29,947 nucleotides of DNA from Verrucomicrobiota bacterium (GTDB lineage Bacteria; Verrucomicrobiota; Verrucomicrobiia; Limisphaerales; JAHEOI01), in the NCBI GenBank assembly GCA_018610125.1, contig JAHEOI010000194.1:1-29947 (forward strand). The letters are read 5' to 3'. Position numbers and translations under genes: made by a program. Shown here piece after piece: positions 15,848 to 23,574 of the stretch. The first letter of the stretch is position 1. Each line of letters opens with the position of its first letter. Under the pieces are notes generated by a model. It did no database searches. It saw only the letters and a program-made list of their open reading frames with translations, and was not told where the DNA came from.

Positions 15848-17194
15848 TCAGCTCTGACCCCTATGAGGCTTCTCGATGGGAGGCAGAAGCTCACCCTGAT
15901 AGACACGCTCCCACCAATCGGCTTTTCCAAAGCGGTACTCGTAAAGCTGCGCGCGAACATAAGTGGGTCGGTGGAACGGGATCTTCTGAAACAGTTTCTC
16001 CACTGCTGGCTCACCTTCCAACAGGCGTTCAACCAGACGCAAGAGCCACGGTTCGGGAAACTTTCGCAAGGCGAGAAACCAAAGCTGCCAGTCCAGACGG
16101 GGTTGGTGTGGGAAATTGACCCGGGGCCGGCTCTCGGGATCGCCCGGCTTGTAACGAAAGGTGTAAGGGTGCCAATGGACGCCGTCCTGGCTGGCTTCGA
16201 GGATGACTTCCGGACGCTCTTTTGTCATGTACGCGAAAAGACCGTATGGATTGACAATATAAAACGGCACCCGCTGTTTCAGCCGTGGATAGAAAATGCC
16301 AACGAGGTGCTGCAGTCCCAGGAGAATCAGGGCTACCGCCAAGATGCTTATAATCGGGCTGTTCCAGGGGGCCTCATAAGCGATCCGGAGTGGTTCCGGG
16401 AATTGACTGTCCGGGATTAGGAAAAGGCAAAGCGCGATCGTCAAGAGATTGAAAAAGCAATAGTTGCCGGTCAGGAGAATCAGCACCTGAAGCGTGATCA
16501 AGGCGAAGAAGGCGATAGCCGGCAATGGCCATGGTGCGAATATGAGGAATGGAATGGCGATCTCAACAGCATGGGTCAACGCGCATGAGGCTTTGTGTAG
16601 CCATAAAGGCAGGCGGTGAACGTACCACGCAATCGGCGTCGGCAACGGCTGGGTCCAATAGTGATAAGTCAAGCCGGTCAGATCACGCCACGATGGATCG
16701 CCCGAGGCGAACTTGGCGAGGCCGGACATCACCATTAGTCGAAACAAGAGAAACCAGAGAGCCAGCACCATCATTGGGTGGGGAAGAAAAAGGGCGGCGA
16801 AACCGGCTTCCAAAAGGAGGACGTCCCATTGGTAAGAGAGGAATTCCTGCCCCGCGCCAACGAACGAAAGGTAAGCAAGCCACAGCACGATCGCCATGAT
16901 TGTCGGGGAGAAATTGAGGATCATAGCGATTGAGGCAGCGATACCGATCCAGCAGACAGTAACAAGGCACCGCGCATCAGCCCGCCACCAAAAGAGGGAT
17001 GGAATCAAATAATATCGATGCCAAGAAGTCCGCGATCGCAGTTTGCTTAGAAAATCGCCGATGGGCGAGATCCCACGGGGGCCGTAAAGCCCCGTCACCT
17101 GAGTTAGAAGCGACGCAAAAGCGATCAAATAGATGCCTCCGAGGAGGCGATGAAACCAGAACTGAGCGACGGAATAAGCCGTCAAATCCCACAT
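15848..17194 (-). CDS. Lipase maturation factor family membrane protein
   Basis: A 448-residue polytopic membrane protein of the LMF1/DUF1222 family. It begins with an Arg-His-containing amphipathic segment and has about eight hydrophobic helices. Family motifs are FLSYQWDVLLLEAGFAALFL, SGDPSWRDLTGLTYHYWTQPLPTPIAWY, and the soluble C-terminal NPYGLFAYMTKERPEVILEASQDG and FPHQPRLDWQLWFLAL. In animals LMF1 helps lipases fold in the ER; the bacterial role is not established. It lies 82 bases downstream of the PQQ-type dehydrogenase on the same strand, separated by a strong hairpin, and converges on the GalT-like gene with a 96-base gap that holds no convincing terminator. Confidence 0.92.
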   Translation of the reverse strand: MWDLTAYSVAQFWFHRLLGGIYLIAFASLLTQVTGLYGPRGISPIGDFLSKLRSRTSWHRYYLIPSLFWWRADARCLVTVCWIGIAASIAMILNFSPTIMAIVLWLAYLSFVGAGQEFLSYQWDVLLLEAGFAALFLPHPMMVLALWFLLFRLMVMSGLAKFASGDPSWRDLTGLTYHYWTQPLPTPIAWYVHRLPLWLHKASCALTHAVEIAIPFLIFAPWPLPAIAFFALITLQVLILLTGNYCFFNLLTIALCLFLIPDSQFPEPLRIAYEAPWNSPIISILAVALILLGLQHLVGIFYPRLKQRVPFYIVNPYGLFAYMTKERPEVILEASQDGVHWHPYTFRYKPGDPESRPRVNFPHQPRLDWQLWFLALRKFPEPWLLRLVERLLEGEPAVEKLFQKIPFHRPTYVRAQLYEYRFGKADWWERVYQGELLPPIEKPHRGQS

Positions 17195-17239
17195 AGCAGG
17201 CGAGACTTGGTTATCGATTCGCGACCCCGAACGCCAAAG

Positions 17240-17273
17240 CGGCGCGCGATTCGCTCCTCAGAATCGCGCGCCG
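17240..17273 (-). terminator. 13-bp hairpin after the sugar dehydrogenase gene
   Basis: A perfect inverted repeat: 17240-17252 pairs with 17261-17273 around an 8-base loop. It begins 3 bases after the stop codon of the minus-strand dehydrogenase gene. Stem strength suits a transcription terminator or an mRNA 3'-end stabiliser, but no proper T-run follows on the minus strand (only CTTTGG), so termination may be partial and the downstream membrane protein gene may still be read. Confidence 0.55.
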
Positions 17274-17276
17274 GAT

Positions 17277-18515
17277 TTATTTCGTCGATTTCGAGGGGCG
17301 CTTGACCATGCGGTAGATCTTCCCATCGAACGTCAGGGCATAAAGCTCACCGTCGTTGTCTTCCGCAAAGCTGGCCACGTTGCGGGACTGGTCGACCAGC
17401 ATGCGATGCCGGGTGACTTTGCCCTCATGATAGCGGAAGCCCCAAATTGTTCCGACGGTGTAATCCGCATAGATGTACACGCCCTGCAGATCCGGGAAGG
17501 CATCGCCCCGGTAGACGTACCCACCGGTAACGCTTGTTCCCATTCCATGATCAAAGGGCGAATTCGACTTCAGCTTAGGCTTATGCGGATATTCGATAAC
17601 CGGGTCGATGAAGAAAGGGGTCGTCGGAGCGGTGCCTGATTGAAAAAGATGAAACCCTTCCCTGAAATTCCAGCCATAATTGCCGCCTTTGACGATTAGG
17701 TCGATTTCTTCCCACTTGTTTTGGCCGACATCACCCGCCCAGAGCGAGCCTGTCTTACGATCGAAGCTCATTCGCCAGACATTGCGGAGGCCATAAGCCC
17801 AGATTTCGGGCCGGGCTCCCTCTTTCTCAACAAACGGATTGTCCTCCGGAATCCCGTAAGCTTTGGACCCGGATCGGGTGTCGACATCGATTCTCAAGAT
17901 CGACCCGAGGAGAGTGCCTAAGTTTTGACCGTTGCCATGCGGATCGTTCGCGCTCCCTCCGTCGCCCAGTGTGATGTAGAGATAGCCATCCGGCCCGAAG
18001 CTCAATTGGCCGCCGTCGTGATTGCCATAGGGCTGAGGCACTTCCATCAGGATACGCTCGCTCGAGAGGTCCGCACGATTGGGATCCGACTTTGAGACTT
18101 TGAGCTCGCTAATGACGCTTCGCCGTGGATCATGCTGGCTGTAATAGATGTAGCACTTCCGGTTCTCTTTGAACTTGGGGTGCAATGCGAATCCAAGAAG
18201 CCCTTCTTCATTGTGGCCATGCGGCTCGCGATCTCGTATGTCCAAGAAGACTTCCGTTTTATCGCCCTTGTGATCCTTCGGCAGGACCAAGATACGGCCG
18301 TGCTGTTCCACCAGAAAACGGCGCCCTGTTCCATCATTGGCCGCTTCCATCCAGATCGGACGCTTAAACTTGAGGTTGGGATACGCGTCGACCAACTTAA
18401 GCTTGGGCAGGGGAGGTCCCTCCTTCGAATCGCCGTGTTCTGCTTCGCCGGCTGTCCCATGCGGCGCAACCGCAAAAACCAGCCCGATACCAATCCATCT
18501 GCATATATTTCGCAT
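17277..18515 (-). CDS. PQQ-type glucose/sorbosone dehydrogenase family protein (GSDH), exported
   Basis: A six-bladed beta-propeller sugar dehydrogenase-like protein of 412 residues. A signal peptide covers about 1-23 (IGIGLVFAVAPHGTAG), so it is periplasmic or secreted. Typical family segments are FLVEQHGRILVL, HNEEGLLGFALHPKF, NHDGGQLSFGPDGYLYITLGDGG, SILRIDVDTRSG, WAYGLRNVWRMSFD, GDVGQNKWEEIDLI and NYGWNFREG. The family includes soluble PQQ glucose dehydrogenase and aldose dehydrogenases, but many members are uncharacterised and no PQQ synthesis genes are in view. A GGAAGG Shine-Dalgarno lies just upstream of ATG 18515. It is divergent from the cobalamin operon across a long leader. Confidence 0.9.
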   Translation of the reverse strand: MRNICRWIGIGLVFAVAPHGTAGEAEHGDSKEGPPLPKLKLVDAYPNLKFKRPIWMEAANDGTGRRFLVEQHGRILVLPKDHKGDKTEVFLDIRDREPHGHNEEGLLGFALHPKFKENRKCYIYYSQHDPRRSVISELKVSKSDPNRADLSSERILMEVPQPYGNHDGGQLSFGPDGYLYITLGDGGSANDPHGNGQNLGTLLGSILRIDVDTRSGSKAYGIPEDNPFVEKEGARPEIWAYGLRNVWRMSFDRKTGSLWAGDVGQNKWEEIDLIVKGGNYGWNFREGFHLFQSGTAPTTPFFIDPVIEYPHKPKLKSNSPFDHGMGTSVTGGYVYRGDAFPDLQGVYIYADYTVGTIWGFRYHEGKVTRHRMLVDQSRNVASFAEDNDGELYALTFDGKIYRMVKRPSKSTK

Positions 18516-18927
18516 CCCTTCCTTTTAAGGCTCCCTTCCCTGTTTGTCAAAGGGGTGAGCAAGAATGAGTGTCGGAGTGTGGGAGGTGGAAAGAGAAAGT
18601 GGAGCGGAGTGTCGGAGTGTCGGAGGAGCGTTTGACGGAAGGACAGAGGTCGGGGGGGCGGGAGTATACCGGTCTCTTTCTCCCTCTTTGGGGGGCTTGG
18701 GAATCTACTGTTTGAAATCCGCTCGATGGGAGGACCAGGCGATTCAGAGCTGGAAGAGAGAAGTGCCGGGTCGGTGACGAATGCGACCGTCATTGCGTTT
18801 GGTTATGAGGTTGAAAGCGAGCGCGCGCCGACATCGGCCTGTTAACACCCATGAGACGGGACGAAGCGGGGGCCTCCGGGTGATCTCGGGATTACCGGCG
18901 GGGGCAAAAATTTTTCGATTTCCGATA
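18516..18927. other. Intergenic stretch with no recognised gene
   Basis: The 412 bases between the dehydrogenase start and the cobalamin promoter hold no convincing coding frame or RNA gene. The left half is purine-rich on the plus strand, with a repeated motif at 18567-18620, a run of G at about 18653-18660 and another at 18693-18698. The promoter of the minus-strand dehydrogenase should lie here, but I cannot place it. Confidence 0.5.
18567..18620 (+). repeat. Short direct repeat, 14 bp, two copies
   Basis: GAGTGTCGGAGTGT occurs at 18567-18580 and again at 18607-18620, each itself a near-tandem of GAGTGTCG, followed by CGGAG in the second copy. The spacer is purine-rich. It may be slippage-prone low-complexity DNA or a binding region; no function is evident. 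Confidence 0.6.
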
Positions 18928-18957
18928 TTGACAGTCACCTGCGTTGGCGTGTCTAGT
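18928..18957 (+). promoter_or_regulatory. Putative promoter of the cobalamin operon
   Basis: A perfect -35 TTGACA at 18928-18933 is followed, after an 18-base spacer, by TCTAGT at 18952-18957, a 4-of-6 match to the -10 consensus. The predicted start near 18964 would fall just before the first pairing strand of the riboswitch, which supports the assignment. Confidence 0.5.
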
Positions 18958-18959
18958 TG

Positions 18960-19090
18960 CAATCAGAAATTTGGACCGGCTAAAAGAAGCGCTCATGTTC
19001 AAGCGAAGACCGTGAAAATCGGTCACAGTTGCGCTGCGGTAACAAGTGACAATCCTTCACCCCCTGAGAGCCGGTCTATGGGGGCGAAGC
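18960..19090 (+). ncRNA. Cobalamin riboswitch aptamer
   Basis: The conserved core elements occur in order. CCGTGAAAATCGG (about 19010-19022) forms the first internal hairpin, followed by CACAGTTGCGCTGCGGTAAC, the adenosylcobalamin-contacting core. Then GAGAGCCGGTC (19066-19076) corresponds to the family's AAGCCxGAAGACC region, flanked by CCCCC and GGGGG arms (19060-19064 and 19080-19084). GACCGGC (18974-18980) is fully complementary to GCCGGTC (19070-19076), closing the domain. The operon behind it is entirely cobalamin synthesis, so repression by adenosylcobalamin is expected. The outer limits are approximate. Confidence 0.88.
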
Positions 19091-19364
19091 CAATCAACCG
19101 GAAGGTTGGTGAAGGCGAAGGAGAGGCGTCCGGATAGGGCATAAGCTTGGAGTCCGAACACTTGGGCATGGGTACTCACTGCGCGAATGGGAAACCGGAT
19201 CGGCAATCAACCGAGTCGGGAGCTATTTGCGGGAAACCTTCATCGCAATAATGAAGAGTGAGATACGAAACATAGACGCCCAAGCGAGGTCGAATCGCCG
19301 GAATCCGGACGGCATCCGGGAACGGTGCTTGCCTTGCCTTGAGTCTCGCCAGACAGGTCTCTTT
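19091..19364 (+). other. Long untranslated leader between riboswitch and cobT
   Basis: About 274 bases separate the aptamer from the hairpin before cobT. Local stems are visible, such as CTTCAT with ATGAAG near 19232-19250, but no T-rich intrinsic terminator. Short frames (a 27-codon one from ATG 19168, a 64-codon one from ATG 19227 that overlaps cobT) lack convincing ribosome binding sites. No tRNA or second aptamer could be recognised. Confidence 0.45.
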
Positions 19365-19392
19365 CGTAACTCCTCTTCCGGTCGGAGTTACG
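19365..19392 (+). promoter_or_regulatory. Ribosome-binding-site hairpin before cobT
   Basis: A perfect 9-bp stem (19365-19373 with 19384-19392, 10-base loop) ends one base before the cobT ATG at 19394. Its 3' arm contains the GGAG Shine-Dalgarno (19384-19387), so the folded stem would block translation. This is a plausible expression platform for the upstream cobalamin riboswitch, which often works by hiding the ribosome binding site. Confidence 0.65.
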
Positions 19393-19393
19393 T

Positions 19394-20440
19394 ATGCATT
19401 GTCCAATCACCCAAGCCATAAGGGACAAATGGAATCGAAAAACAAAGCCTGAAGGCTCGCTTGGGCGACTGGAATCGCTGGCGCGGCGGGTGGGCCAGAT
19501 CCAAGGGACCGATAATCCTCAGGTGCGCGAAAAGCGTATTTGCGTCTTTGCCGCCGACCATGGAGTGACGGCAGAGGGTGTGAGCGCATTCCCGAAGGCG
19601 GTCACGAGGGAGATGGTGGCCAATTTTCAATCGGGCGGCGCCGCCATTAATGTTCTGGCGAAAGAAGGCGGCATCGATCTCGCCATCGTCGACGTTGGCA
19701 TCGATGGCGATTTTGATTCATGGATTAAGAATTCCCCTAAATTTTATCACCGGAAGGTCGGAGAGGGCACGCGCAATTTAGCCAAGGAACCGGCAATGAC
19801 GGTTAACGAGTGTGCCCAAGCGATGGAGGCCGGTCGCGAACAGGCGCGCCATGCCAACCGGGATGGCGTCGACATCATTGGAATCGGTGAAATGGGGATC
19901 GGCAACAGCAGCTCGGCGGCTGCGCTCTTTGCCGCCCTGTTCTCCATTCCGGTGCAGGAAATCGTCGGGCGTGGCACCGGCATTGATGAAGCGATCCTTG
20001 CGCAAAAGCAATCCGTCGTTCGTCAAGCCGTGGCTCGCCATTCCGAGGTGAACCAGGTGTTTTTACCGCAAACCTGGCTGGCTGAAATAGGAGGATTCGA
20101 GATTGCAGCGATGGCAGGTTTGATCGTTGAGGCCGCGCATCTAAATATGCCCGTCGTGGTGGATGGGTTCATTTCGACAGCCGCCGCAGCCGCAGCATTT
20201 GAATTGACCCCGGAGACCCGAGCGGTCTGCTTCTTTAGTCATATCTCGACGGAGACGGGCCATCGCGTCGTCCTTGATCGATTGGGAGCCGACCCGATCT
20301 TGGATCTTGAAATGAGGCTGGGCGAAGGGACCGGTGCCGCACTGGCGATTCCGATCCTTCAAGCGGCGACTCGTCTCCTGGCCGATATGGCGACCTTTGA
20401 ATCGGCAGGTGTCTCCAACATAATCCCATCCGGGAATTAA
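19394..20440 (+). CDS. cobT: Nicotinate-nucleotide--dimethylbenzimidazole phosphoribosyltransferase (CobT)
   Basis: Activates the lower ligand of cobalamin by transferring phosphoribosyl from nicotinate mononucleotide to 5,6-dimethylbenzimidazole, giving alpha-ribazole phosphate. The 348-residue protein has the family N-terminus KTKPEGSLGRLE, the FAADHGVTAEGVSAFP segment, GEMGIGNSSSAAAL, and LGEGTGAAL with Glu311 as the expected catalytic base. The Asp-His in AADHGV and the Gly-rich loops are typical of the family. ATG at 19394 directly follows the RBS hairpin. It is the first gene of the operon and is followed by cobS after 12 bases. Confidence 0.97.
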   Translation: MHCPITQAIRDKWNRKTKPEGSLGRLESLARRVGQIQGTDNPQVREKRICVFAADHGVTAEGVSAFPKAVTREMVANFQSGGAAINVLAKEGGIDLAIVDVGIDGDFDSWIKNSPKFYHRKVGEGTRNLAKEPAMTVNECAQAMEAGREQARHANRDGVDIIGIGEMGIGNSSSAAALFAALFSIPVQEIVGRGTGIDEAILAQKQSVVRQAVARHSEVNQVFLPQTWLAEIGGFEIAAMAGLIVEAAHLNMPVVVDGFISTAAAAAAFELTPETRAVCFFSHISTETGHRVVLDRLGADPILDLEMRLGEGTGAALAIPILQAATRLLADMATFESAGVSNIIPSGN

Positions 20441-20452
20441 ACGATCTCTTCC

Positions 20453-21271
20453 ATGAGGAGCATTCCCCAATTGATTGGCCATTTTTTAAAGAATGAGGTG
20501 AACGCTTTGAAAGGGGCCTTGTCGGTGCTTACCCGGATTCCGGTCGCTCACGCCGATCGGGGGCATATCCCGGCCGTCTGCACTTCGGCCCGCTACTTTC
20601 CGCTAGTGGGGATGCTCGTTGCCTTGATAACGTGGAGTCTCGGTATCGTGCTTCTGCCTCTCTTCCCTCCGATTCTTGCCGCGCTTGGGTGCCTGCTCGG
20701 CGGAATCTTAATCACCGGTGCCTTGCATGAGGATGGACTTGCCGATACGGCGGATGGTCTTATTGGTGGGAGCACTGTCGAGAGCCGCCTTGCCGCCATG
20801 AAAGACAGTAGATTGGGCACCTATGGTGCGCTTGGCTTATGGTTCGCTTTAACGGCGAAATTATTGGCGTTGGAAGCCCTGATATCTCAAGGGACCTCGA
20901 TTTTTCTCAGCGGCTTGCTGATATCGCATGCGTTGGGTCGATTCTCATGCGTCGCGCTCATCTTTCAACTTCCCTATCTGCAAACCGCGGCTTCGAAGTT
21001 TTCGCTGCCCGGATGCTCGATCGGCTGGACCACTATCGCCTTCGGATTTGCTTTACCGGCAATCCTGCCGTTTCTCCTCGTGGACGCTCGCCTGGGCGGA
21101 TTATGCCTAGGAGCTGCGGGGTTGACGATTTGGGGAATGGCGTACTACTGCAACGCTAAATTGGCCGGCGTTACGGGCGATTGCTTGGGCGCGGCCAGCC
21201 AGGTGACCGAGTTGGCGTGTTATATCCCATTTATTCTGAAAATACCGAATCAACCTGCATCCTTTCACTAA
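20453..21271 (+). CDS. cobS: Adenosylcobinamide-GDP ribazoletransferase (cobalamin synthase, CobS)
   Basis: Inner-membrane enzyme that joins adenosylcobinamide-GDP with alpha-ribazole (or its phosphate) to form the complete cobalamin. The 272-residue protein starts with a short soluble segment (ALSVLTRIPV is typical), then carries the family signature GALHEDGLADTADGLIGG followed by RLAAMKDSRLGTYGALGL, whose acidic residues bind Mg and the substrate. Several hydrophobic helices follow, and a late GVTGDCLGAASQVTE motif is characteristic. ATG at 20453 is the only in-frame ATG before the conserved region. It stands between cobT and the phosphatase gene with short gaps. Confidence 0.96.
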   Translation: MRSIPQLIGHFLKNEVNALKGALSVLTRIPVAHADRGHIPAVCTSARYFPLVGMLVALITWSLGIVLLPLFPPILAALGCLLGGILITGALHEDGLADTADGLIGGSTVESRLAAMKDSRLGTYGALGLWFALTAKLLALEALISQGTSIFLSGLLISHALGRFSCVALIFQLPYLQTAASKFSLPGCSIGWTTIAFGFALPAILPFLLVDARLGGLCLGAAGLTIWGMAYYCNAKLAGVTGDCLGAASQVTELACYIPFILKIPNQPASFH

Positions 21272-21281
21272 TGACTAATAC

Positions 21282-21902
21282 ATGAAACTATACTTAATCC
21301 GACATCCGAGAGCTCATCCGAGTGATTCCAACCGTTGCGTGGGACAGACCGACTTGTCGTTATCGGGATGCTCCGAGGAAGAGCGGCTTCGATGGGAGGA
21401 CGAGGCGGCCGCCGTTCGTCCCGAATGCATTATCGCAAGCGATCTTCAACGCTGTTGTGAACCGGCCCGCAGTGTGGCGGCGCGGCTGAACGTGCCGCTC
21501 TATATCGATGCCCGTTGGCGGGAGCTTGATTTCGGCACGTGGGAGAATCGGTGCTGGGATGAAATTTATCGAGAAGATCCGTCGACGTTTGACCGCTGGG
21601 CCTTCGATTTCATTGGCAATCATCCCCCGCATGGGGAAAGCTTCGATAGCTTGCAACGTCGGACAATCGAGGCGTTGGATGAGGCCGCGACCGCTGTGCG
21701 TTCTCCTGTTTTGATCGTGACACACGCAAGCCCGATTCGCGCTGTTCTATGTCGGGTGAAGGGAGTCTCTGTCGAGGAGAGCTTTTTATGGCAGGTTCCG
21801 CATGGATCTCCCATTCATTGCGAGGTAAAAGAAAACGAGGTGGCACCTGGAAAGGTGGAAAGTCAAGACTTGCGGCGCTTGCAGGCTGCGGATCCCGTGT
21901 AA
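21282..21902 (+). CDS. cobC: Histidine phosphatase, probable alpha-ribazole phosphatase (CobC-type)
   Basis: A 206-residue member of the phosphoglycerate-mutase-like histidine phosphatases. The catalytic RHP motif is at the N-terminus (LIRHPRA, His8), the second arginine is in SDLQRC, WRELDFGTWE supplies the acidic residue, and VTHASPIRA the second histidine. The more common RHG is RHP here. In a cobalamin operon, between cobS and cobU, the natural role is removal of the 5'-phosphate from alpha-ribazole phosphate or cobalamin phosphate. The assignment rests on context, since the family is broad. The cobU start follows 5 bases after the stop. Confidence 0.85.
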   Translation: MKLYLIRHPRAHPSDSNRCVGQTDLSLSGCSEEERLRWEDEAAAVRPECIIASDLQRCCEPARSVAARLNVPLYIDARWRELDFGTWENRCWDEIYREDPSTFDRWAFDFIGNHPPHGESFDSLQRRTIEALDEAATAVRSPVLIVTHASPIRAVLCRVKGVSVEESFLWQVPHGSPIHCEVKENEVAPGKVESQDLRRLQAADPV

Positions 21903-21907
21903 CTTGG

Positions 21908-22444
21908 ATGATGATGCTTTCTCTAATATTGGGCGGTTCCGGAAGCGGAAAAAGTGAACGGGCGGAGCAGATGGCCGCTGACAGCGGTCTGCCGGTTTCC
22001 TACATCGCAACCATGGCATCGCAGGCGCTCAATGATACGGAGATGAGGGAGCGGATCCGGCAGCATCGAGAAAGGCGTCCCTCGCACTGGCGAACGATTG
22101 AAGATCGTATGGATCTTGAAACGGTCTTTCACGAAGCATCCGGAAGGTGCGTGCTGGTTGATTGCTTGACCCTTTGGCTCTCGTACTATTTCACGATCGG
22201 GTGGGGGGAAGAGGCAATCTTAAGCCGCCTCCATCGGATCCTTGAGGCTGCCAAGGGGCGGACGTCGCCTCTCTTAATTGTTAGCAACGAGATCGGGATG
22301 GGGATTGTTCCGGATAACAGTGAAGCGCGATCCTTTCGCGATCTGACCGGTCGTGCCAACCAGCTTGTGGCCCGTCATGTCGGCCACGTCGAATTCATGG
22401 TGGCCGGCCTTGGACTATGCTTGAAAGGAGGGAGCTCGTCATGA
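21908..22444 (+). CDS. cobU: Adenosylcobinamide kinase / GTP:adenosylcobinamide-phosphate guanylyltransferase (CobU)
   Basis: Bifunctional enzyme that phosphorylates adenosylcobinamide and then attaches GMP to give adenosylcobinamide-GDP for CobS. About 178 residues, the normal size. It has the P-loop GGSGSGKS (9-16) immediately at the N-terminus, EMRERIRQHRERR with His53 as the likely guanylylated histidine, VLVDCLTLWLS, and VSNEIGMGIVPDN. Three consecutive ATG codons (21908, 21911, 21914) are possible starts. The frame is open back to 21749, but that part overlaps the phosphatase gene. The stop overlaps the next gene's start as ATGA. Confidence 0.96.
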   Translation: MMMLSLILGGSGSGKSERAEQMAADSGLPVSYIATMASQALNDTEMRERIRQHRERRPSHWRTIEDRMDLETVFHEASGRCVLVDCLTLWLSYYFTIGWGEEAILSRLHRILEAAKGRTSPLLIVSNEIGMGIVPDNSEARSFRDLTGRANQLVARHVGHVEFMVAGLGLCLKGGSSS

Positions 22445-23574
22445 GCCAAGCGGTCCATGGAGGAGACATCATTAGTGCCGCCAAGCGGTTCGGGTACGAG
22501 CCCGACTCAGTATCGGATTTTAGCGCCAACATCAATCCGTGGGCGACAGGGCTCTCTTTCTCGGAGTTACCGGCGTCCCGGGCGGAGATTAATCGCTATC
22601 CGGAGGCCTTTCCTTATTCGGTTCGCCGCCGGATGGCCGAGACCTACAATCTCGGTGAGGAATTGATCCTGCCCACCGCCGGCGCTATCGAGGCGTTGTA
22701 TCTCGTGGTGCGTTTGTTCTCAACTTGTTCTGTGGCGGTGGTTGAGCCCGGATTCGGCGATTACCAACGTGCCTGCCGAGCAACGGGGCTGCGTCCTGAC
22801 TCCGTGACGCTCTCACCCGATGAATGGCATGCTCCGCTTGCCGAGCTGTCTCCGAGATTGCGGGATTACGATGTCATCTTGATGGGCAATCCCAACAACC
22901 CAACGGGAGCGTGGCACCCGATCGAGGAATGGCTGCAGCTTTTTCAGGAAGGTTTCTCAGAGCGCTCAATTTGGATTGTTGATGAAGCCTTTGTGGATTT
23001 TGTACCCAATGCGTGTCGTCATAGCCTTGTATCGGTCCTTGAGGAACTTCCGAATCTGATTGTCATTCGGTCGCTAACCAAAAGCTGGGCTGTGCCGGGG
23101 CTCCGGCTCGGATTTGCGGCGACTGCCAATCGGGAGTGGCGGCGTCGCCTGTCGGAAATGCAACCCCCTTGGCCGATCAATACCATAGCGGAGGAATGGA
23201 GCCGACGTTACTTGAAACGTTCCGCTTACCAAGATCTCTTAACCGAGCTGGCGCAATCGCTCCCCAAAGTCCGCGAGCAATTTCGCCAGGGGCTCAATCA
23301 GATACCGGGGATTGAGGCCTACGCGTCATGGACCAATTTTTTCGTGGTCGATTTGGATGGCTTCCCCCTGGGAGCGGATGCGGTCTATCGACGGCTCGTC
23401 GAAAAGGGCTTTCTTGTGCGCTGTTGCGATTCATTCAACGGGGTACCATCCGATCGGTTCATCCGTGTTGCTGTAAAACGCTCGGATGAGAATGGGCGCT
23501 TTGTCGACGCCTTACGCGCGATCTCCCGGGAGTCATGCCGGAGCGAGCAAACGGAAAGGAGCGTCCTGAGATGA
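22441..23574 (+). CDS. cobD: L-threonine-O-3-phosphate decarboxylase (CobD, PLP enzyme)
   Basis: PLP-dependent enzyme of the histidinol-phosphate aminotransferase fold that decarboxylates threonine phosphate to (R)-1-aminopropan-2-ol phosphate, the aminopropanol arm used by CbiB. The 377-residue protein begins with the characteristic VHGGD motif (5-9), then DFSANINPW, a PTAGAIEALYLV cofactor loop, MGNPNNPTGAW, VDEAFVDF and SLTKSWAVPGLRLG with Lys214 as the PLP Schiff-base lysine. ATG at 22441 overlaps the cobU stop by 4 bases, indicating translational coupling. HGGD and operon context favour CobD over HisC. Confidence 0.94.
   Translation: MSQAVHGGDIISAAKRFGYEPDSVSDFSANINPWATGLSFSELPASRAEINRYPEAFPYSVRRRMAETYNLGEELILPTAGAIEALYLVVRLFSTCSVAVVEPGFGDYQRACRATGLRPDSVTLSPDEWHAPLAELSPRLRDYDVILMGNPNNPTGAWHPIEEWLQLFQEGFSERSIWIVDEAFVDFVPNACRHSLVSVLEELPNLIVIRSLTKSWAVPGLRLGFAATANREWRRRLSEMQPPWPINTIAEEWSRRYLKRSAYQDLLTELAQSLPKVREQFRQGLNQIPGIEAYASWTNFFVVDLDGFPLGADAVYRRLVEKGFLVRCCDSFNGVPSDRFIRVAVKRSDENGRFVDALRAISRESCRSEQTERSVLR

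Noticed and set aside
18047..18793. 248-codon minus-strand frame upstream of and inside the sugar dehydrogenase gene
   Set aside because: It overlaps the clearly coding dehydrogenase out of frame and its residue composition is Ser/Arg/Pro-rich nonsense.
19168..19240. GAATGGGAAACCGG stretch considered as a second cobalamin aptamer
   Set aside because: It resembles part of the conserved GGGAA-CCGG region, but the B12-contacting core and the AAGCC-GACC element do not follow.
19168..19251. 27-codon frame in the cobT leader, with Cys and His residues near its start
   Set aside because: Considered as a leader peptide, but there is no convincing ribosome binding site and no codon pattern linked to attenuation.
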